A stretch of DNA of 64,000 bases from Algoriphagus sp. PAP.12 (GCF_026652115.1 NZ_JAPPSQ010000008.1:1-64000), one strand, 5' to 3'; counted from the first letter of the stretch, positions 9,000-17,983 are shown. Notes: a model not told the origin generated them from the letters alone. Numbers and translations: made by a program.

Positions 9000-10262
9000 T
9001 CAATAACCGTATTTATCCACCCATTTGGATTTCAAATATCTCCTCAATTCATTTTCACGGGCATTATCTCCTGGATTATAAAGTTTAAGCCCTTTGATCT
9101 CATCCGGTAAAAACTCCTGATTTACGAAATTCCCTGGAAAATCATGGGAGTATTTATAGGCTTTCCCATAATTCAAATCCTTCATCAATTTCGTTGGAGC
9201 ATTTCTCAAATGAAGAGGAACCGATAAATCTCCTGTCTCTCTGACCAAAGATTGAGCCTGTCCGATTGCCATATAGGCGGCATTACTTTTCGGAGAACTC
9301 GCTAAATAGGTCACACATTGTGAAAGAATAATTCTGGATTCTGGATATCCGATCATCTTTACTGCCTCAAAACAGTTCGTAGCCAAAAGCAATGCATTAG
9401 GATTGGCATTTCCGATATCCTCAGAAGCTAAAATCACCAACCTTCTTGCTATAAATTTCACATCCTCTCCTCCTTCGATCATTCTTGCAAGCCAATAAAC
9501 CGCAGCGTTGGGATCGGATCCGCGAATGGATTTAATAAAAGCAGAAATGATATCGTAATGCTGTTCACCGGATTTATCATAAAGAGCTACTTTTTGCTGC
9601 GCAATACTCATGACCTTTTCATCGGTAATCACACAGGGATTTTCATTGATCCCATCAATTACGATTTCAAGCAAATTCAAAAGCTTTCTCCCATCCCCAC
9701 CTGAAATTCTTAACAAAGCGTCAATTTCCTTCAAATCCACCTTGATTTTCCTCAAATCACCATCCTTTTCCAAAGCCTGCTGAATCATGGCTTCCAATTC
9801 CGGTTTACCCAATGAATTCAATGTAAAAACCTGGCATCTTGAAAGCAATGCAGCATTTACTTCAAAAGATGGATTCTCTGTGGTAGCTCCTATTAATCGA
9901 ATGATCCCTTTCTCCACAGCTCCCAACAATGCATCTTGCTGAGATTTATTGAAGCGATGGATTTCATCTATAAAAAGAACCACTCCTTGTTGAAACCGAG
10001 CTTTTTCAATCACCTCTCTGATATCCTTTACACCAGAGCTGATAGCACTAAGGGTGTAGAAAGGTTCTTTGATTTCATTAGCAATGATATTGGCAATAGT
10101 AGTCTTACCCACTCCTGGAGGTCCCCACAAAATCAATGAAGGGACATTCCCAGATTTGATAGCTTTAAAAAGAAAGGAATTCGGTGAAGACAAATGATCC
10201 TGTCCGATTAGATCTTCTAATCGAGTGGGACGCATCCGTTCTGCCAATGGAGTGGAGTTCAT
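9000..10262 (-). CDS. rarA: Replication-associated recombination protein A (RarA/MgsA AAA+ ATPase)
   Basis: RarA, 420 residues, is an AAA+ ATPase of the clamp-loader clade that acts at stalled replication forks. The N-terminal PLAERMRPTRLEDLIGQDHL block is characteristic. Walker A is GPPGVGKTT (47-55), Walker B is VVLFIDEIHRF, and sensor-1 is IGATTENPSFEVN. The C-terminal half holds the MgsA tetramerisation region (IRGSDPNAAVYWLARM). No length anomaly is seen. It stands alone, with 39 bases to the upstream end of ltaE and a start near the AT-rich gap after 10262. Confidence 0.95.
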   Translation of the reverse strand: MNSTPLAERMRPTRLEDLIGQDHLSSPNSFLFKAIKSGNVPSLILWGPPGVGKTTIANIIANEIKEPFYTLSAISSGVKDIREVIEKARFQQGVVLFIDEIHRFNKSQQDALLGAVEKGIIRLIGATTENPSFEVNAALLSRCQVFTLNSLGKPELEAMIQQALEKDGDLRKIKVDLKEIDALLRISGGDGRKLLNLLEIVIDGINENPCVITDEKVMSIAQQKVALYDKSGEQHYDIISAFIKSIRGSDPNAAVYWLARMIEGGEDVKFIARRLVILASEDIGNANPNALLLATNCFEAVKMIGYPESRIILSQCVTYLASSPKSNAAYMAIGQAQSLVRETGDLSVPLHLRNAPTKLMKDLNYGKAYKYSHDFPGNFVNQEFLPDEIKGLKLYNPGDNARENELRRYLKSKWVDKYGY

Positions 10263-10301
10263 CTATGAATACTCTTAATCGATGGAAATGAATCGGTTTT
10301 T

Positions 10302-11318
10302 TTAGAAAAGACCTTTGATTCTTTTTTCAAATTCAGCCAAATGCTCATCTGTGAAATCAAGATGAGTCACAAAACGCACTAGATCCTTCCCAAATTTGAC
10401 TGATTTGATATTTTGATCTGCCAATTTACCCATAAAAACCTCTGGACTCAATCCATCCAGTCGGGCTATGACAATATTTGTCGTGACAGGAAAGATTTCT
10501 GAAACGACAATAAGATCGGATAGAATTGTTCCCAAAGTTCTTGCTCTCTGATGATCATCTTTCATACGATCCACCTGATGATCCAAGGCATAGATTCCGG
10601 CTGCTGCCAAAAATCCAGCTTGTCGCATTCCTCCGCCAAATACCTTCCGGACCTTTCTGGCTTTTTTGATTGCAGTTTTAGAGCCTAAAAGAACTGATCC
10701 AACCGGACAGCCCAATCCTTTACTCAAGCAAATAGAAATCGTATCAAATTCATTTCCCCAATCCGCAGGACTTTCTTCAGTCTCAACCAGCGCATTGAAA
10801 AGTCGTGCTCCATCCAAATGAAAATTGATTCTTTTTTCTTGGCACAGAGTTTTGATCGGTTTGATCTCATCTAATGTATAAATGCTACCTCCACCTTTGT
10901 TCATGGTATTCTCCAGAGAAACCAAGGTGGTCTCAGGAGCATGCACATCATCAGGATTGATGACATCGGCCACTTGAGAAGCTGTGATTTTTCCCAATTT
11001 TCCGGGCAAAAGCTTTACAGAAGCTAGAGAATTGGCCATAATCCCCCCTCCTTCATAGAGATAAATATGGGAATGCTCATGGCAAATCACTTCCGTCTGA
11101 ATACCAGTATGGAGGCGAATCGCAATCTGATTGGTCATTGTTCCAGAAGGACAGAAAATGGCTGCTTCCATGGCGAACATTTTTGCTATTTTCTCCTCCA
11201 AGGCATTTACAGTTGGATCCTCTCCGAACACATCATCTCCAATCGGAGCTGAAAACATTGCATCTTTCATCCCCGGAGTTGGCCGGGTCACGGTATCACT
11301 TCTTAAATCAATCAACAT
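10302..11318 (-). CDS. ltaE: Low-specificity L-threonine aldolase
   Basis: A 338-residue PLP enzyme that splits L-threonine and allo-threonine into glycine and acetaldehyde. It begins DLRSDTVTRPTPGMKDAM, a hallmark of the family. NFHLDGARLFNA (165-176) contains the PLP-binding Asp169 and Arg172, and ICLSKGLGCPVGS contains Lys200, the expected Schiff-base lysine. It overlaps the end of the preceding GDPD gene by 11 bases on the same strand, so the two are probably cotranscribed although no pathway link is evident. Confidence 0.94.
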   Translation of the reverse strand: MLIDLRSDTVTRPTPGMKDAMFSAPIGDDVFGEDPTVNALEEKIAKMFAMEAAIFCPSGTMTNQIAIRLHTGIQTEVICHEHSHIYLYEGGGIMANSLASVKLLPGKLGKITASQVADVINPDDVHAPETTLVSLENTMNKGGGSIYTLDEIKPIKTLCQEKRINFHLDGARLFNALVETEESPADWGNEFDTISICLSKGLGCPVGSVLLGSKTAIKKARKVRKVFGGGMRQAGFLAAAGIYALDHQVDRMKDDHQRARTLGTILSDLIVVSEIFPVTTNIVIARLDGLSPEVFMGKLADQNIKSVKFGKDLVRFVTHLDFTDEHLAEFEKRIKGLF

Positions 11319-12252
11319 GGGTAAAATAGGGTGATTTTGAACTATTAGATGGACTTAAACTTTTTAGAACTTTCGCAGCCTCAATCGGTCTGTCTGTAGC
11401 TAGGATATCGGCTCCTTTTTGAACAAATGAAGCATAAACCTCATCTCCTCTTCTTTCGGCCATTCTATCCAAGTTTCCCAATACTCCCAGAATTGTAAAA
11501 GCTCCTTTTTCATGAATGGCGTTATTGAATTCTGGATTCCTCTCGGCAACTCCTGTAAAGGCAATTACTCTAGTCCAAGGAATTCCAGTTTCCTCAAATC
11601 TTCTGATCTCTTCCTCATTTCTGATTGTCACAGATAGCATTAGATCAGGAGCCAAATAATGAAGTTTTTTTGCCGCAGGAAAAGTGTAAGAAATCAAAGC
11701 TGCATAAGCCTCCGATTGAGTCTCCCTAACAACATCAACTACCATTTCAAAGGGAACGGACTTTTTGATATCGACTGTTAAAAGTGCTTTTCCTTTACTC
11801 CAAAGTAAAGCCTCTTCCAAAGTCGGAACTTTGAAGCTTGTCTTTTTACCATCATTATCTTCCAAGAAAAGCCCCTGAATATATTCATAGGTCACATCCT
11901 CAACTTTGCCTGTCCCGGTAGTGGTACGATCCAATTCATCATCATGCATCAATACCAAAACCGAATCTTTGGTCATGGCAACATCCAATTCGATAATTGC
12001 AGGAGTGTATTTCAACACATTGTCAAAAGTCTCAATTGCATTTTCCGGGAAACCCGGATAGGGTCCTCCTCGATGTGCAGACACCAAAGGGATTCGATCT
12101 GAAGTCCAAGTATAAAATTGTCTGGTTTCATCCAGGTTGATTAATCGGATATAATGATTTCCCCCGGTTGAAACTGAAGCATTTTCTTCAGATTTACTTT
12201 GGCAGCCAAAGACAACTAAAAGGGATAGTATCCCTCCATAAATTTTATTCAT
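11308..12252 (-). CDS. Glycerophosphodiester phosphodiesterase family lipoprotein
   Basis: A GDPD-family phosphodiesterase of 314 residues from the ATG at 12252. That start gives a lipoprotein signal peptide (MNKIYGGILSLLVVFGCQ, lipobox VFGC). The frame is open 54 bases further upstream, but that portion is highly charged and lies inside the DUF2721 gene. The TIM-barrel motifs SAHRGGPYPGFPENAIETFD and IIELDVAMTKDSVLVLMHDD carry the catalytic His/Arg/Glu and metal-binding Glu/Asp residues. It should hydrolyse glycerophosphodiesters at the cell envelope. The start overlaps the upstream gene by 8 bases. Confidence 0.9.
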   Translation of the reverse strand: MNKIYGGILSLLVVFGCQSKSEENASVSTGGNHYIRLINLDETRQFYTWTSDRIPLVSAHRGGPYPGFPENAIETFDNVLKYTPAIIELDVAMTKDSVLVLMHDDELDRTTTGTGKVEDVTYEYIQGLFLEDNDGKKTSFKVPTLEEALLWSKGKALLTVDIKKSVPFEMVVDVVRETQSEAYAALISYTFPAAKKLHYLAPDLMLSVTIRNEEEIRRFEETGIPWTRVIAFTGVAERNPEFNNAIHEKGAFTILGVLGNLDRMAERRGDEVYASFVQKGADILATDRPIEAAKVLKSLSPSNSSKSPYFTHVD

Positions 12253-12700
12253 TCTTTTTATTCTCTTTTTTGAAAAGGAAATCCAGACTTCCCGCTCTTT
12301 TTTCAAAGATTCCCTCCATATCTGCCAATTCCAGATTCAAGGCTTTGGTAGAAATCTGAATCTCTATCATTGACAAACCCAATGCAATCAGCAAAGAAGC
12401 CATACTTCCCACAAATACCCAATTGGCAGCGGATGTAAATCCGTGAAACAGCAAATACATACAAACCACACACAACAAGAAGCTAAATACTCCAAATAAC
12501 TGCATATTTTTGATCAGGGAAAGGCGCTTACGGAGATTATGGATCTGCTCAACAATCATTTCCTCATCCGGGTTTTCATTGAATTTGGTATGCAAACCAC
12601 GAATCAAACTAGCAATAGCCAAAAAGCGATTGGTAAAAGCCAACATCAATAAGGTGATGGCTGAAAAAAGCAAGGCGGGGGTCGAAAGTTGAAGTTCCAT
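12245..12700 (-). CDS. DUF2721 family membrane protein
   Basis: A 151-residue protein recognised as DUF2721. A hydrophobic segment near residues 8-30 is followed by RFLAIASLIRGLH, a charged linker, and two further membrane segments (about 67-88 and 93-112). The LSMIEIQISTKALNLELADME segment near the C-terminus is typical. Function is unknown. It precedes and overlaps the GDPD gene, and a strong hairpin at 12758-12783 separates it from lpdA. Confidence 0.82.
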   Translation of the reverse strand: MELQLSTPALLFSAITLLMLAFTNRFLAIASLIRGLHTKFNENPDEEMIVEQIHNLRKRLSLIKNMQLFGVFSFLLCVVCMYLLFHGFTSAANWVFVGSMASLLIALGLSMIEIQISTKALNLELADMEGIFEKRAGSLDFLFKKENKKNE

Positions 12701-12757
12701 TCAGTAGAATTGGTTTAACCTGGATTATGCTCTCCTAAGTTCAGAAAAATCACGAAA

Positions 12758-12783
12758 AAAGCCCGCTTTTTAAAACGGGCTTT
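12758..12783 (-). terminator. Terminator of lpdA
   Basis: An 8-base stem AAAGCCCG / CGGGCTTT lies 25 bases after the lpdA stop. Read on the minus strand it ends in a T-run (TTTTTTCG), as expected of an intrinsic terminator. Confidence 0.8.
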
Positions 12784-12807
12784 CAAAATGTATCTAATGA
12801 AGATCTA

Positions 12808-14205
12808 TTACAAGTGGATCACCTCATCATACGCAGCAGCCGCAGCTTCCATTACTGCTTCTGACATGGTTGGGTGAGGATGAACAGTTTTGATCAATTC
12901 ATGACCAGTAGTTTCCAATTTACGAACGGCAACGATCTCAGCGATCATTTCAGTTACATTGGCTCCGATCATGTGAGCACCTAGAAGCTCTCCATATTTC
13001 TTATCAAACACCAATTTCACGAAACCGTCTTTCGCGCCAGCAGCAGAGGCTTTACCAGATGCAGAGAATGGGAACTTACCGATTCTTAATTCATAGCCTG
13101 CTTCTTTCGCTTTTGCCTCAGTCATACCGACAGAAGCTATCTCTGGAGAACAGTAAGTACATCCTGGGATATTTCCATAATCCAATGGCTCTGGAGTATG
13201 GCCAGCAATTTTTTCTACACAAATAATTCCTTCTGCAGAAGCTACGTGAGCCAATGCTGGACCAGGAATAACATCACCAATTGCATAGTAACCTGGCATA
13301 TTGGTTTTGTAGTACTCATCAACTTTGATTTTTCCTCTGTCTACCAAAATACCCACATCTTCCAAACCGATGTTTTCCAAATTGGAAACCACACCTGCTG
13401 CAGAAAGAACAACATCACATTCCAAAGTTTCTTCACCTTTTGCGGTTTTGACAGTCACTTTGCAACCGGTTCCTTTGGTATCAACACCGGTAACTTCAGA
13501 TGAAGTCATGATGGTCATTCCAGCTTTCTTGTAAAGTTTTTCCAAAGTTTTGGAAACTTCAGCATCTTCGACTGGAACAATTCTATCCATAAATTCAACG
13601 ATAGTCACCTCTGTTCCGATTGAGTTGTAGAAGTAGGCAAATTCTACTCCAATAGCACCAGAACCTACTACCACCATTTTCTTAGGCTGCTTCGCCAAAG
13701 TCATTGCTTCACGGTATCCGATGATCTTCTTACCGTCCATTTTCATAGAAGGCAATTCTCTTGATCTCGCTCCAGTTGCAATAATGATATTGTCAGCAGA
13801 ATAAACAGTTTTGTTTCCGTCTTTATCAGCTACTTCTACCTTTTTGCCAGGCTTAACTTTACCCCAACCAGCGATGATTTCAATTTTGTTTTTCTTCATC
13901 AAGAAGTTCACACCTTTGGACATGCCATCGGCAACACCTCGACTCCTTTTGACCATTCCATCAAAATCAGCTTTGGCATCCTTTACAGTGATTCCGTAGT
14001 CAGTAGCGTGATTGATGTATTCGAAAACCTGGGCACTTTTCAACAAAGCTTTGGTAGGAATACAGCCCCAGTTCAGACAGATACCTCCCAATTCAGCTGC
14101 TTCAACGATAGCAGTTTTCAAGCCCAACTGAGATGCACGGATAGCAGCCACGTAGCCGCCTGGTCCGCTTCCCAATACGATTAGGTCAAATTTGGTAGAA
14201 GACAT
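12808..14205 (-). CDS. lpdA: Dihydrolipoyl dehydrogenase (E3)
   Basis: The 465-residue flavoprotein E3 component that reoxidises lipoamide in the pyruvate, 2-oxoglutarate and branched-chain dehydrogenase complexes. It has an FAD-binding GSGPGGYVAA (12-21), the redox disulfide in GGICLNWGCIPTK (Cys43, Cys48), the NAD-binding GSGAIGVEFA, and the C-terminal HPHPTMSEA with the active-site His. Length is typical. The gene is monocistronic, with a terminator behind it and a TATTTTTG -7 box ahead of it. Confidence 0.96.
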   Translation of the reverse strand: MSSTKFDLIVLGSGPGGYVAAIRASQLGLKTAIVEAAELGGICLNWGCIPTKALLKSAQVFEYINHATDYGITVKDAKADFDGMVKRSRGVADGMSKGVNFLMKKNKIEIIAGWGKVKPGKKVEVADKDGNKTVYSADNIIIATGARSRELPSMKMDGKKIIGYREAMTLAKQPKKMVVVGSGAIGVEFAYFYNSIGTEVTIVEFMDRIVPVEDAEVSKTLEKLYKKAGMTIMTSSEVTGVDTKGTGCKVTVKTAKGEETLECDVVLSAAGVVSNLENIGLEDVGILVDRGKIKVDEYYKTNMPGYYAIGDVIPGPALAHVASAEGIICVEKIAGHTPEPLDYGNIPGCTYCSPEIASVGMTEAKAKEAGYELRIGKFPFSASGKASAAGAKDGFVKLVFDKKYGELLGAHMIGANVTEMIAEIVAVRKLETTGHELIKTVHPHPTMSEAVMEAAAAAYDEVIHL

Positions 14206-14240
14206 ATATTATTTCGGTTTTATAACGATTTGAAACTATG

Positions 14241-14248
14241 CAAAAATA
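14241..14248 (-). promoter_or_regulatory. Candidate -7 box for lpdA
   Basis: TATTTTTG on the minus strand matches TAnnTTTG and lies 36 bases before the lpdA start. No convincing TTG is found 17-21 bases further upstream, so this is only half a promoter match. Confidence 0.4.
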
Positions 14249-14467
14249 GGCCTTTTGGCTTCAGAAAAAAATTTGGAAAAAGCCCCATAAATCATTCAAA
14301 AACTAGCATAAATCAGCCCAAGCCACAATTCACCAAATGAATTTTGGACAGAAATCATTTGACTTCCAAAATATTCTATAATTTCACACTAGACCAGATT
14401 TATCGATTGAAAATCCAGACATTTTGAAATGTAATTTCTACGGAAACGATTCTTCTGGCTTTTTTTC

Positions 14468-14475
14468 TAATTTTG
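14468..14475 (+). promoter_or_regulatory. Candidate -7 box for fabG
   Basis: TAATTTTG fits TAnnTTTG and ends 23 bases before the fabG ATG, implying a leader of about 17 bases. The -33 element is not recognisable. The 293-base gap between lpdA and fabG holds no other feature that I can support. Confidence 0.4.
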
Positions 14476-14498
14476 GCAAAACAAAATTTTAATAATTC

Positions 14499-15245
14499 AT
14501 GGGTTTACTTTCAGGAAAAACCGCATTGATCACCGGAGCCTCTAAAGGAATCGGAAGAGCCATTGCTATCAAATATGCTCAAGAAGGAGCAAATGTCGCT
14601 TTCACTTATTTGTCCTCTGTTGAAAAAGGACAAGCATTGGAATCTGAATTAGCTGAATTTGGCGTGAAAGCCAAAGGTTATCGCTCCGATGCTTCTGATT
14701 TCAAAGCTGCTGAAGATCTGGTAAACAGTGTAGTGGCTGACTTTGGTGGATTGGATATTTTGATCAACAATGCAGGAATCACCCGCGACAACTTGTTGAT
14801 GAGAATGACTGAGGAGTCTTGGGATGAAATCATGAATGTAAACTTGAAGTCTTGCTTCAACACTGTAAAGGCAGCAACTCGTACCATGATGAAAGCCAAA
14901 GCTGGATCTATCATCAACATGACTTCTGTAGTTGGTGCAAAAGGTAATGCTGGACAAGCAAACTATGCTGCTTCCAAAGCAGGGATCATCGGTTTCTCCA
15001 AATCCGTGGCCTTGGAATTGGGTTCCAGAAATATCAGATGCAATGCCATCGCTCCTGGATTCATCGAAACTGAAATGACAGAAGTTTTGGATGAGAAAAC
15101 CGTGCAAGGTTGGAGAGAAGCCATCCCTATGAAAAGAGGTGGGAAGCCTGAAGAAATCGCAGATGCATGTGTGTTCTTAGGATCAGATATGAGTACTTAT
15201 ATTTCAGGTCAAGTGCTTCATGTAAATGGAGCGATGTATACTTGA
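14499..15245 (+). CDS. fabG: 3-oxoacyl-ACP reductase FabG
   Basis: A 248-residue short-chain dehydrogenase that reduces 3-oxoacyl-ACP with NADPH in fatty acid elongation. It has the nucleotide motif TGASKGIG (12-19), the structural NNAG (90-93) and the catalytic Ser143, Tyr156 and Lys160 (YAASK). The C-terminal segment PGFIETEMTEVL is typical of FabG rather than of sugar dehydrogenases. It has its own promoter region and terminator and is not next to other fab genes, so a different SDR substrate cannot be fully excluded. Confidence 0.93.
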   Translation: MGLLSGKTALITGASKGIGRAIAIKYAQEGANVAFTYLSSVEKGQALESELAEFGVKAKGYRSDASDFKAAEDLVNSVVADFGGLDILINNAGITRDNLLMRMTEESWDEIMNVNLKSCFNTVKAATRTMMKAKAGSIINMTSVVGAKGNAGQANYAASKAGIIGFSKSVALELGSRNIRCNAIAPGFIETEMTEVLDEKTVQGWREAIPMKRGGKPEEIADACVFLGSDMSTYISGQVLHVNGAMYT

Positions 15246-15272
15246 TTTACGATTTTAGAATTACGATTTACG

Positions 15273-15305
15273 AACGGCTGGAGAGATTCAGTCGTTTTTT
15301 TTTGT
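15273..15305 (+). terminator. Terminator of fabG
   Basis: The imperfect stem AACGgCTG / CAGtCGTT (one G-T pair) closes an 8-base loop and is followed by a run of about ten T. It starts 27 bases after the fabG stop. Confidence 0.7.
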
Positions 15306-15311
15306 TTTAAC

Positions 15312-15407
15312 CCCACAAATTCGCATGAAAAAAGTCACAGATACTCACTTGAACAAAAGATAAAAAATCCGTGAAATCTGTGTTTTTAATTTGTGTCTAT
15401 CTGTGGG
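15312..15407. repeat. Intergenic CTGTG-type element with inverted ends
   Basis: A 96-base non-coding element. Its outer ends are inverted (CCCACA at 15312, TGTGGG at 15402) and so is an inner pair (CACAGAT at 15336, ATCTGTG at 15376). The core ATCCGTGAAATCTGTG is a phrase I associate with dispersed intergenic repeats in Bacteroidota chromosomes. That association is from memory, and only one copy is seen here. No open frame of note runs through it. Confidence 0.5.
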
Positions 15408-15446
15408 AAATGGAAGCTCTGAAACTATTTAGAAGTTACAAATAAT

Positions 15447-15522
15447 ACCTCGAGGCCTTTGAGGCCTAAAAGGATTTATATACTTGAAAAGACGTTCAGG
15501 GAAATACAACCCTCAATGGTCA
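15447..15522. repeat. Composite two-hairpin repeat, degenerate copy
   Basis: A 76-base stretch beginning ACCTCGAGGCCTTTGAGG and ending CCCTCAATGGTCA. It aligns over its whole length with the element at 17907-17983, including the shared TTGAAAAGAC core, but its hairpin arms have decayed. It sits in the 399-base gap between fabG and the CHRD gene. The remainder of that gap (15523-15644) shows no gene. Confidence 0.6.
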
Positions 15523-15644
15523 AGCATACAACAGTGGAAATCCAATCATTTTTTTTTTACAACAAATTGATTTTCAAAACAATCCGATATAATGAAGAGT
15601 TTCGTATATACTTTTATTCATTTATCAACCTAAATAACCATCTC

Positions 15645-16607
15645 ATGAAAAAACCTTTTCAAAAATTAATGGGACTGTCATTTTTAGTCCTTTTAGCATT
15701 TGCTTGTCAATCTCTTCCAGAGGAAGCCCCTATGGTCAATGAAAATTCAGACGAAGTCGCATCTGATTTAACTTCATCTGATCCAAATGCCCGAAAAAGC
15801 AATATGCTTGAATTCGGGGCATTCTTAATCGGCACTGAGGAAGTTCCCCCAGTCTCCTCCTCAGGTTCTGGAGCTATCAAAATCATGAAAGTGGATGAAA
15901 ACACTTTGAGCTATGAGCTTCGAGTTGCAAACACAAGTGACATCATAGGAGCTCATTTACATTATGCACCTTCTGGAACTAACGGGCCTGTAGTTGTTTT
16001 TCTCTATATGACTCCTCCAAATGGACTTTACAATGGGTTGTTAGCTGAAGGCACCATAGATGCATCCAAACTTGTGGGTCCATTAGCAGGTATGTCTATT
16101 GATGATTTGGTAGAAAAAATGGAAGCTGGTGAAATCTACACAAATGTTCACACAGCATCGAACCCAGGAGGTGAAATCCGAGGTCAAGTAAGCATGGTGG
16201 AAGCGAGCGACAATAAAAATTATGGGACCAAGCTAAGTGGGGCAAATGAAGTCCCAGCTGTAATGACTGACGCAACTGGTGTAGCTAAATTTCATTTCTC
16301 AAAAGATGGAGAATCGGCTTCATTCCAAGTCAATGTAGATGGAATAGAAGATGTGCGATTCGCACATATCCACTTAGCTAAAGCTGGAAGTAATGGAGGA
16401 GTTGTTTTCACTTTGAGAATGGATAAAGTTGAAGGACCTGTTTCAGGGGTCTATGCCAAAGGAGAAATCATGGGTTCCACCCTTTCCGGACAGATGATGG
16501 GAGGAGATTTAGAAATTTTGAGAGAAGCTTTCCGAACGGGCAATGCTTATGTTAACGTACACTCTGATGATTTCCCTGGAGGTGAATTAAGAGGGCAGAT
16601 CAATTAA
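15645..16607 (+). CDS. Lipoprotein with two CHRD domains
   Basis: A 320-residue lipoprotein from the ATG at 15645. The open frame extends 186 bases upstream, but the ATG at 15645 starts a lipoprotein signal peptide ending in LLAFACQ (lipobox AFAC). Two CHRD (chordin-like) domains follow in tandem. Each has a GAHLHYAP/FAHIHLAK histidine strand and ends with a VHxxxxPGGEIRGQ strand (about 50-180 and 190-320). Such domains are found in extracytoplasmic proteins of Bacteroidota. Their biochemical role is not established. The gene stands alone and ends at a hairpin shared with the convergent gene. Confidence 0.88.
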   Translation: MKKPFQKLMGLSFLVLLAFACQSLPEEAPMVNENSDEVASDLTSSDPNARKSNMLEFGAFLIGTEEVPPVSSSGSGAIKIMKVDENTLSYELRVANTSDIIGAHLHYAPSGTNGPVVVFLYMTPPNGLYNGLLAEGTIDASKLVGPLAGMSIDDLVEKMEAGEIYTNVHTASNPGGEIRGQVSMVEASDNKNYGTKLSGANEVPAVMTDATGVAKFHFSKDGESASFQVNVDGIEDVRFAHIHLAKAGSNGGVVFTLRMDKVEGPVSGVYAKGEIMGSTLSGQMMGGDLEILREAFRTGNAYVNVHSDDFPGGELRGQIN

Positions 16608-16628
16608 AAACATGCTGTTGAAATCAAG

Positions 16629-16656
16629 AAAGGCTGAATGTTCCAGCCTTTTTTTG
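16629..16656. terminator. Terminator between the CHRD gene and the next convergent gene
   Basis: The stem AAAGGCTG / CAGCCTTT with a 7-base loop is followed by a T-run on the plus strand. It lies between convergent genes. Confidence 0.75.
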
Positions 16657-16667
16657 TTACCAAAACC

Positions 16668-17822
16668 TCAATCCACAAATCGACTTAAATCAATTTTATA
16701 AAACTCATACTCATCTTCGGAGGCTTGCTCAGGTTTATTGATGAAAAGCCCTTCGGAGGTTGAAAAGAGATTTTCAAAGCGGGTTCCTATAGGATAAACC
16801 ATTTTAAGTTCTCCTTTCAGATTCCACTCAGAATCATAAATCAATAGCAGAAATGTTTCCTCATCTGAATACAATCTATCATGAGGATCTCTAACATTTG
16901 GATCAGGCCCTCTCCTACTAATTGAAGTCAATCTCACTTGTAGACCTGTAGTCTGATCTTTTATCAAGCGATAATTGATTGCACCATTCTCTGGCCTTTC
17001 CCAAGAACCTTTAAATTCGTCACCTTCATATTTATCAGGAAAATAGGTGACTGGAGTAATTGATTTGAGTATTCGCCTATCAACAATTTGGCAATCCTGA
17101 ATCCTAAATAGTGAATCAGAATAGGAAAACATAGCCCAAGACTCCCCTTTCTCTACCATCCTAACCATGGCTGAAGCATCGGCCGAATTAGCATAGGTTT
17201 CATCATATGGAGCTTTAAAATCAGTTTTGCAAATCCAGTTTCCTTCTTCATCAAATTTCAAAATCCAAGATGAAAATTCAAGATCAAAGCCATCTTTCCC
17301 TATTCTGTGTGCCATGGCATCGAAAGGATTCACGGTAAGTTCAAATTCACCCGGGCTAACTTGATGCAAGGCATTTCCACTCATAGGGAATGAAAAGAAT
17401 GTATTTGATTCCAAATCACTCAAATCCAATTTAAACTGACTAACCAACTGCTCATCTTTATAAATTAAAGCAAAGCCTGTGTGATTAGTCGCAACCAAAG
17501 TCGAATTATTAAATGCTTTGGCTCTAAGTACACCTCCTTTAAGGGAACCAGGTCCTTCTGCAGGAATTTGAAATTCTCCAACTTTCCTTCCAGTTTTGGG
17601 ATCAAAAAACCTAAACAAGCCATTTCTTGAAATGTAGATCGTCTCTTCTCCTTTGTACTGGATGGTTCCCAAAAATGCCATAAAACCCACACCAACTTCT
17701 CTTTCGAAACTGAGGCTATCGATAAACAAATCTTTCAAGTCTCCTTGAAAAACAACTCTATCTTTTTTTGTCCCACAGCTTAAAAATCCAAAAATCAGAA
17801 TCCCTAAAAATATTCTACTCAT
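16668..17822 (-). CDS. Lipoprotein with predicted beta-propeller-like body (DUF4221-like)
   Basis: A 384-residue lipoprotein with signal MSRIFLGILIFGFLSC (lipobox FLSC, Cys16). The body is a run of short beta-strand repeats with charged turns (FRFFDPKTGRKVGEF, LKFDEEGNWICKTDF, LLIYDSEWNLKGEL), which suggests a propeller. It resembles the DUF4221/6-bladed-propeller lipoproteins common in Bacteroidota, but I cannot fix the family by eye. No catalytic motif was seen. It stands alone between two terminators. Confidence 0.65.
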   Translation of the reverse strand: MSRIFLGILIFGFLSCGTKKDRVVFQGDLKDLFIDSLSFEREVGVGFMAFLGTIQYKGEETIYISRNGLFRFFDPKTGRKVGEFQIPAEGPGSLKGGVLRAKAFNNSTLVATNHTGFALIYKDEQLVSQFKLDLSDLESNTFFSFPMSGNALHQVSPGEFELTVNPFDAMAHRIGKDGFDLEFSSWILKFDEEGNWICKTDFKAPYDETYANSADASAMVRMVEKGESWAMFSYSDSLFRIQDCQIVDRRILKSITPVTYFPDKYEGDEFKGSWERPENGAINYRLIKDQTTGLQVRLTSISRRGPDPNVRDPHDRLYSDEETFLLLIYDSEWNLKGELKMVYPIGTRFENLFSTSEGLFINKPEQASEDEYEFYKIDLSRFVD

Positions 17823-17875
17823 ATAGCTGCGATAAATTCACTTTCAAACTAACTCTTTTTAGCTTTAAAAAGAAA

Positions 17876-17898
17876 AGCCTCGGAAATAATCCGAGGCT
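17876..17898 (-). terminator. Terminator downstream of pruA
   Basis: The perfect 8-base stem AGCCTCGG / CCGAGGCT with a 7-base loop reads on the minus strand into TTTTCTTTTT. It follows the composite repeat and would stop pruA transcripts. Confidence 0.65.
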
Positions 17899-17906
17899 CT
17901 TGTGAA

Positions 17907-17983
17907 ACCTTTGAGGTCTTTAAGACCTGGAAGGTTTGATAAAGTTGAAAAGACCTTCGGGGTTTTAGAAACCCCAAAGGTCA
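17907..17983. repeat. Composite two-hairpin intergenic repeat, intact copy
   Basis: Two hairpins in a row. The first pairs ACCTTtGAGGTCTt with AAGACCTggAAGGTTT (17906-17937). The second pairs GACCTTcGGGGTTT with AAACCCCaAAGGTC (17952-17982). The whole unit aligns with the weaker copy at 15447-15522. It lies between the pruA stop and the pruA terminator and so is transcribed with pruA. Confidence 0.65.

Noticed and set aside
14649..15107. 152-codon minus-strand open frame
   Set aside because: It is antisense to fabG and has a His/Ser/Cys-rich composition typical of complementary-strand artefacts.
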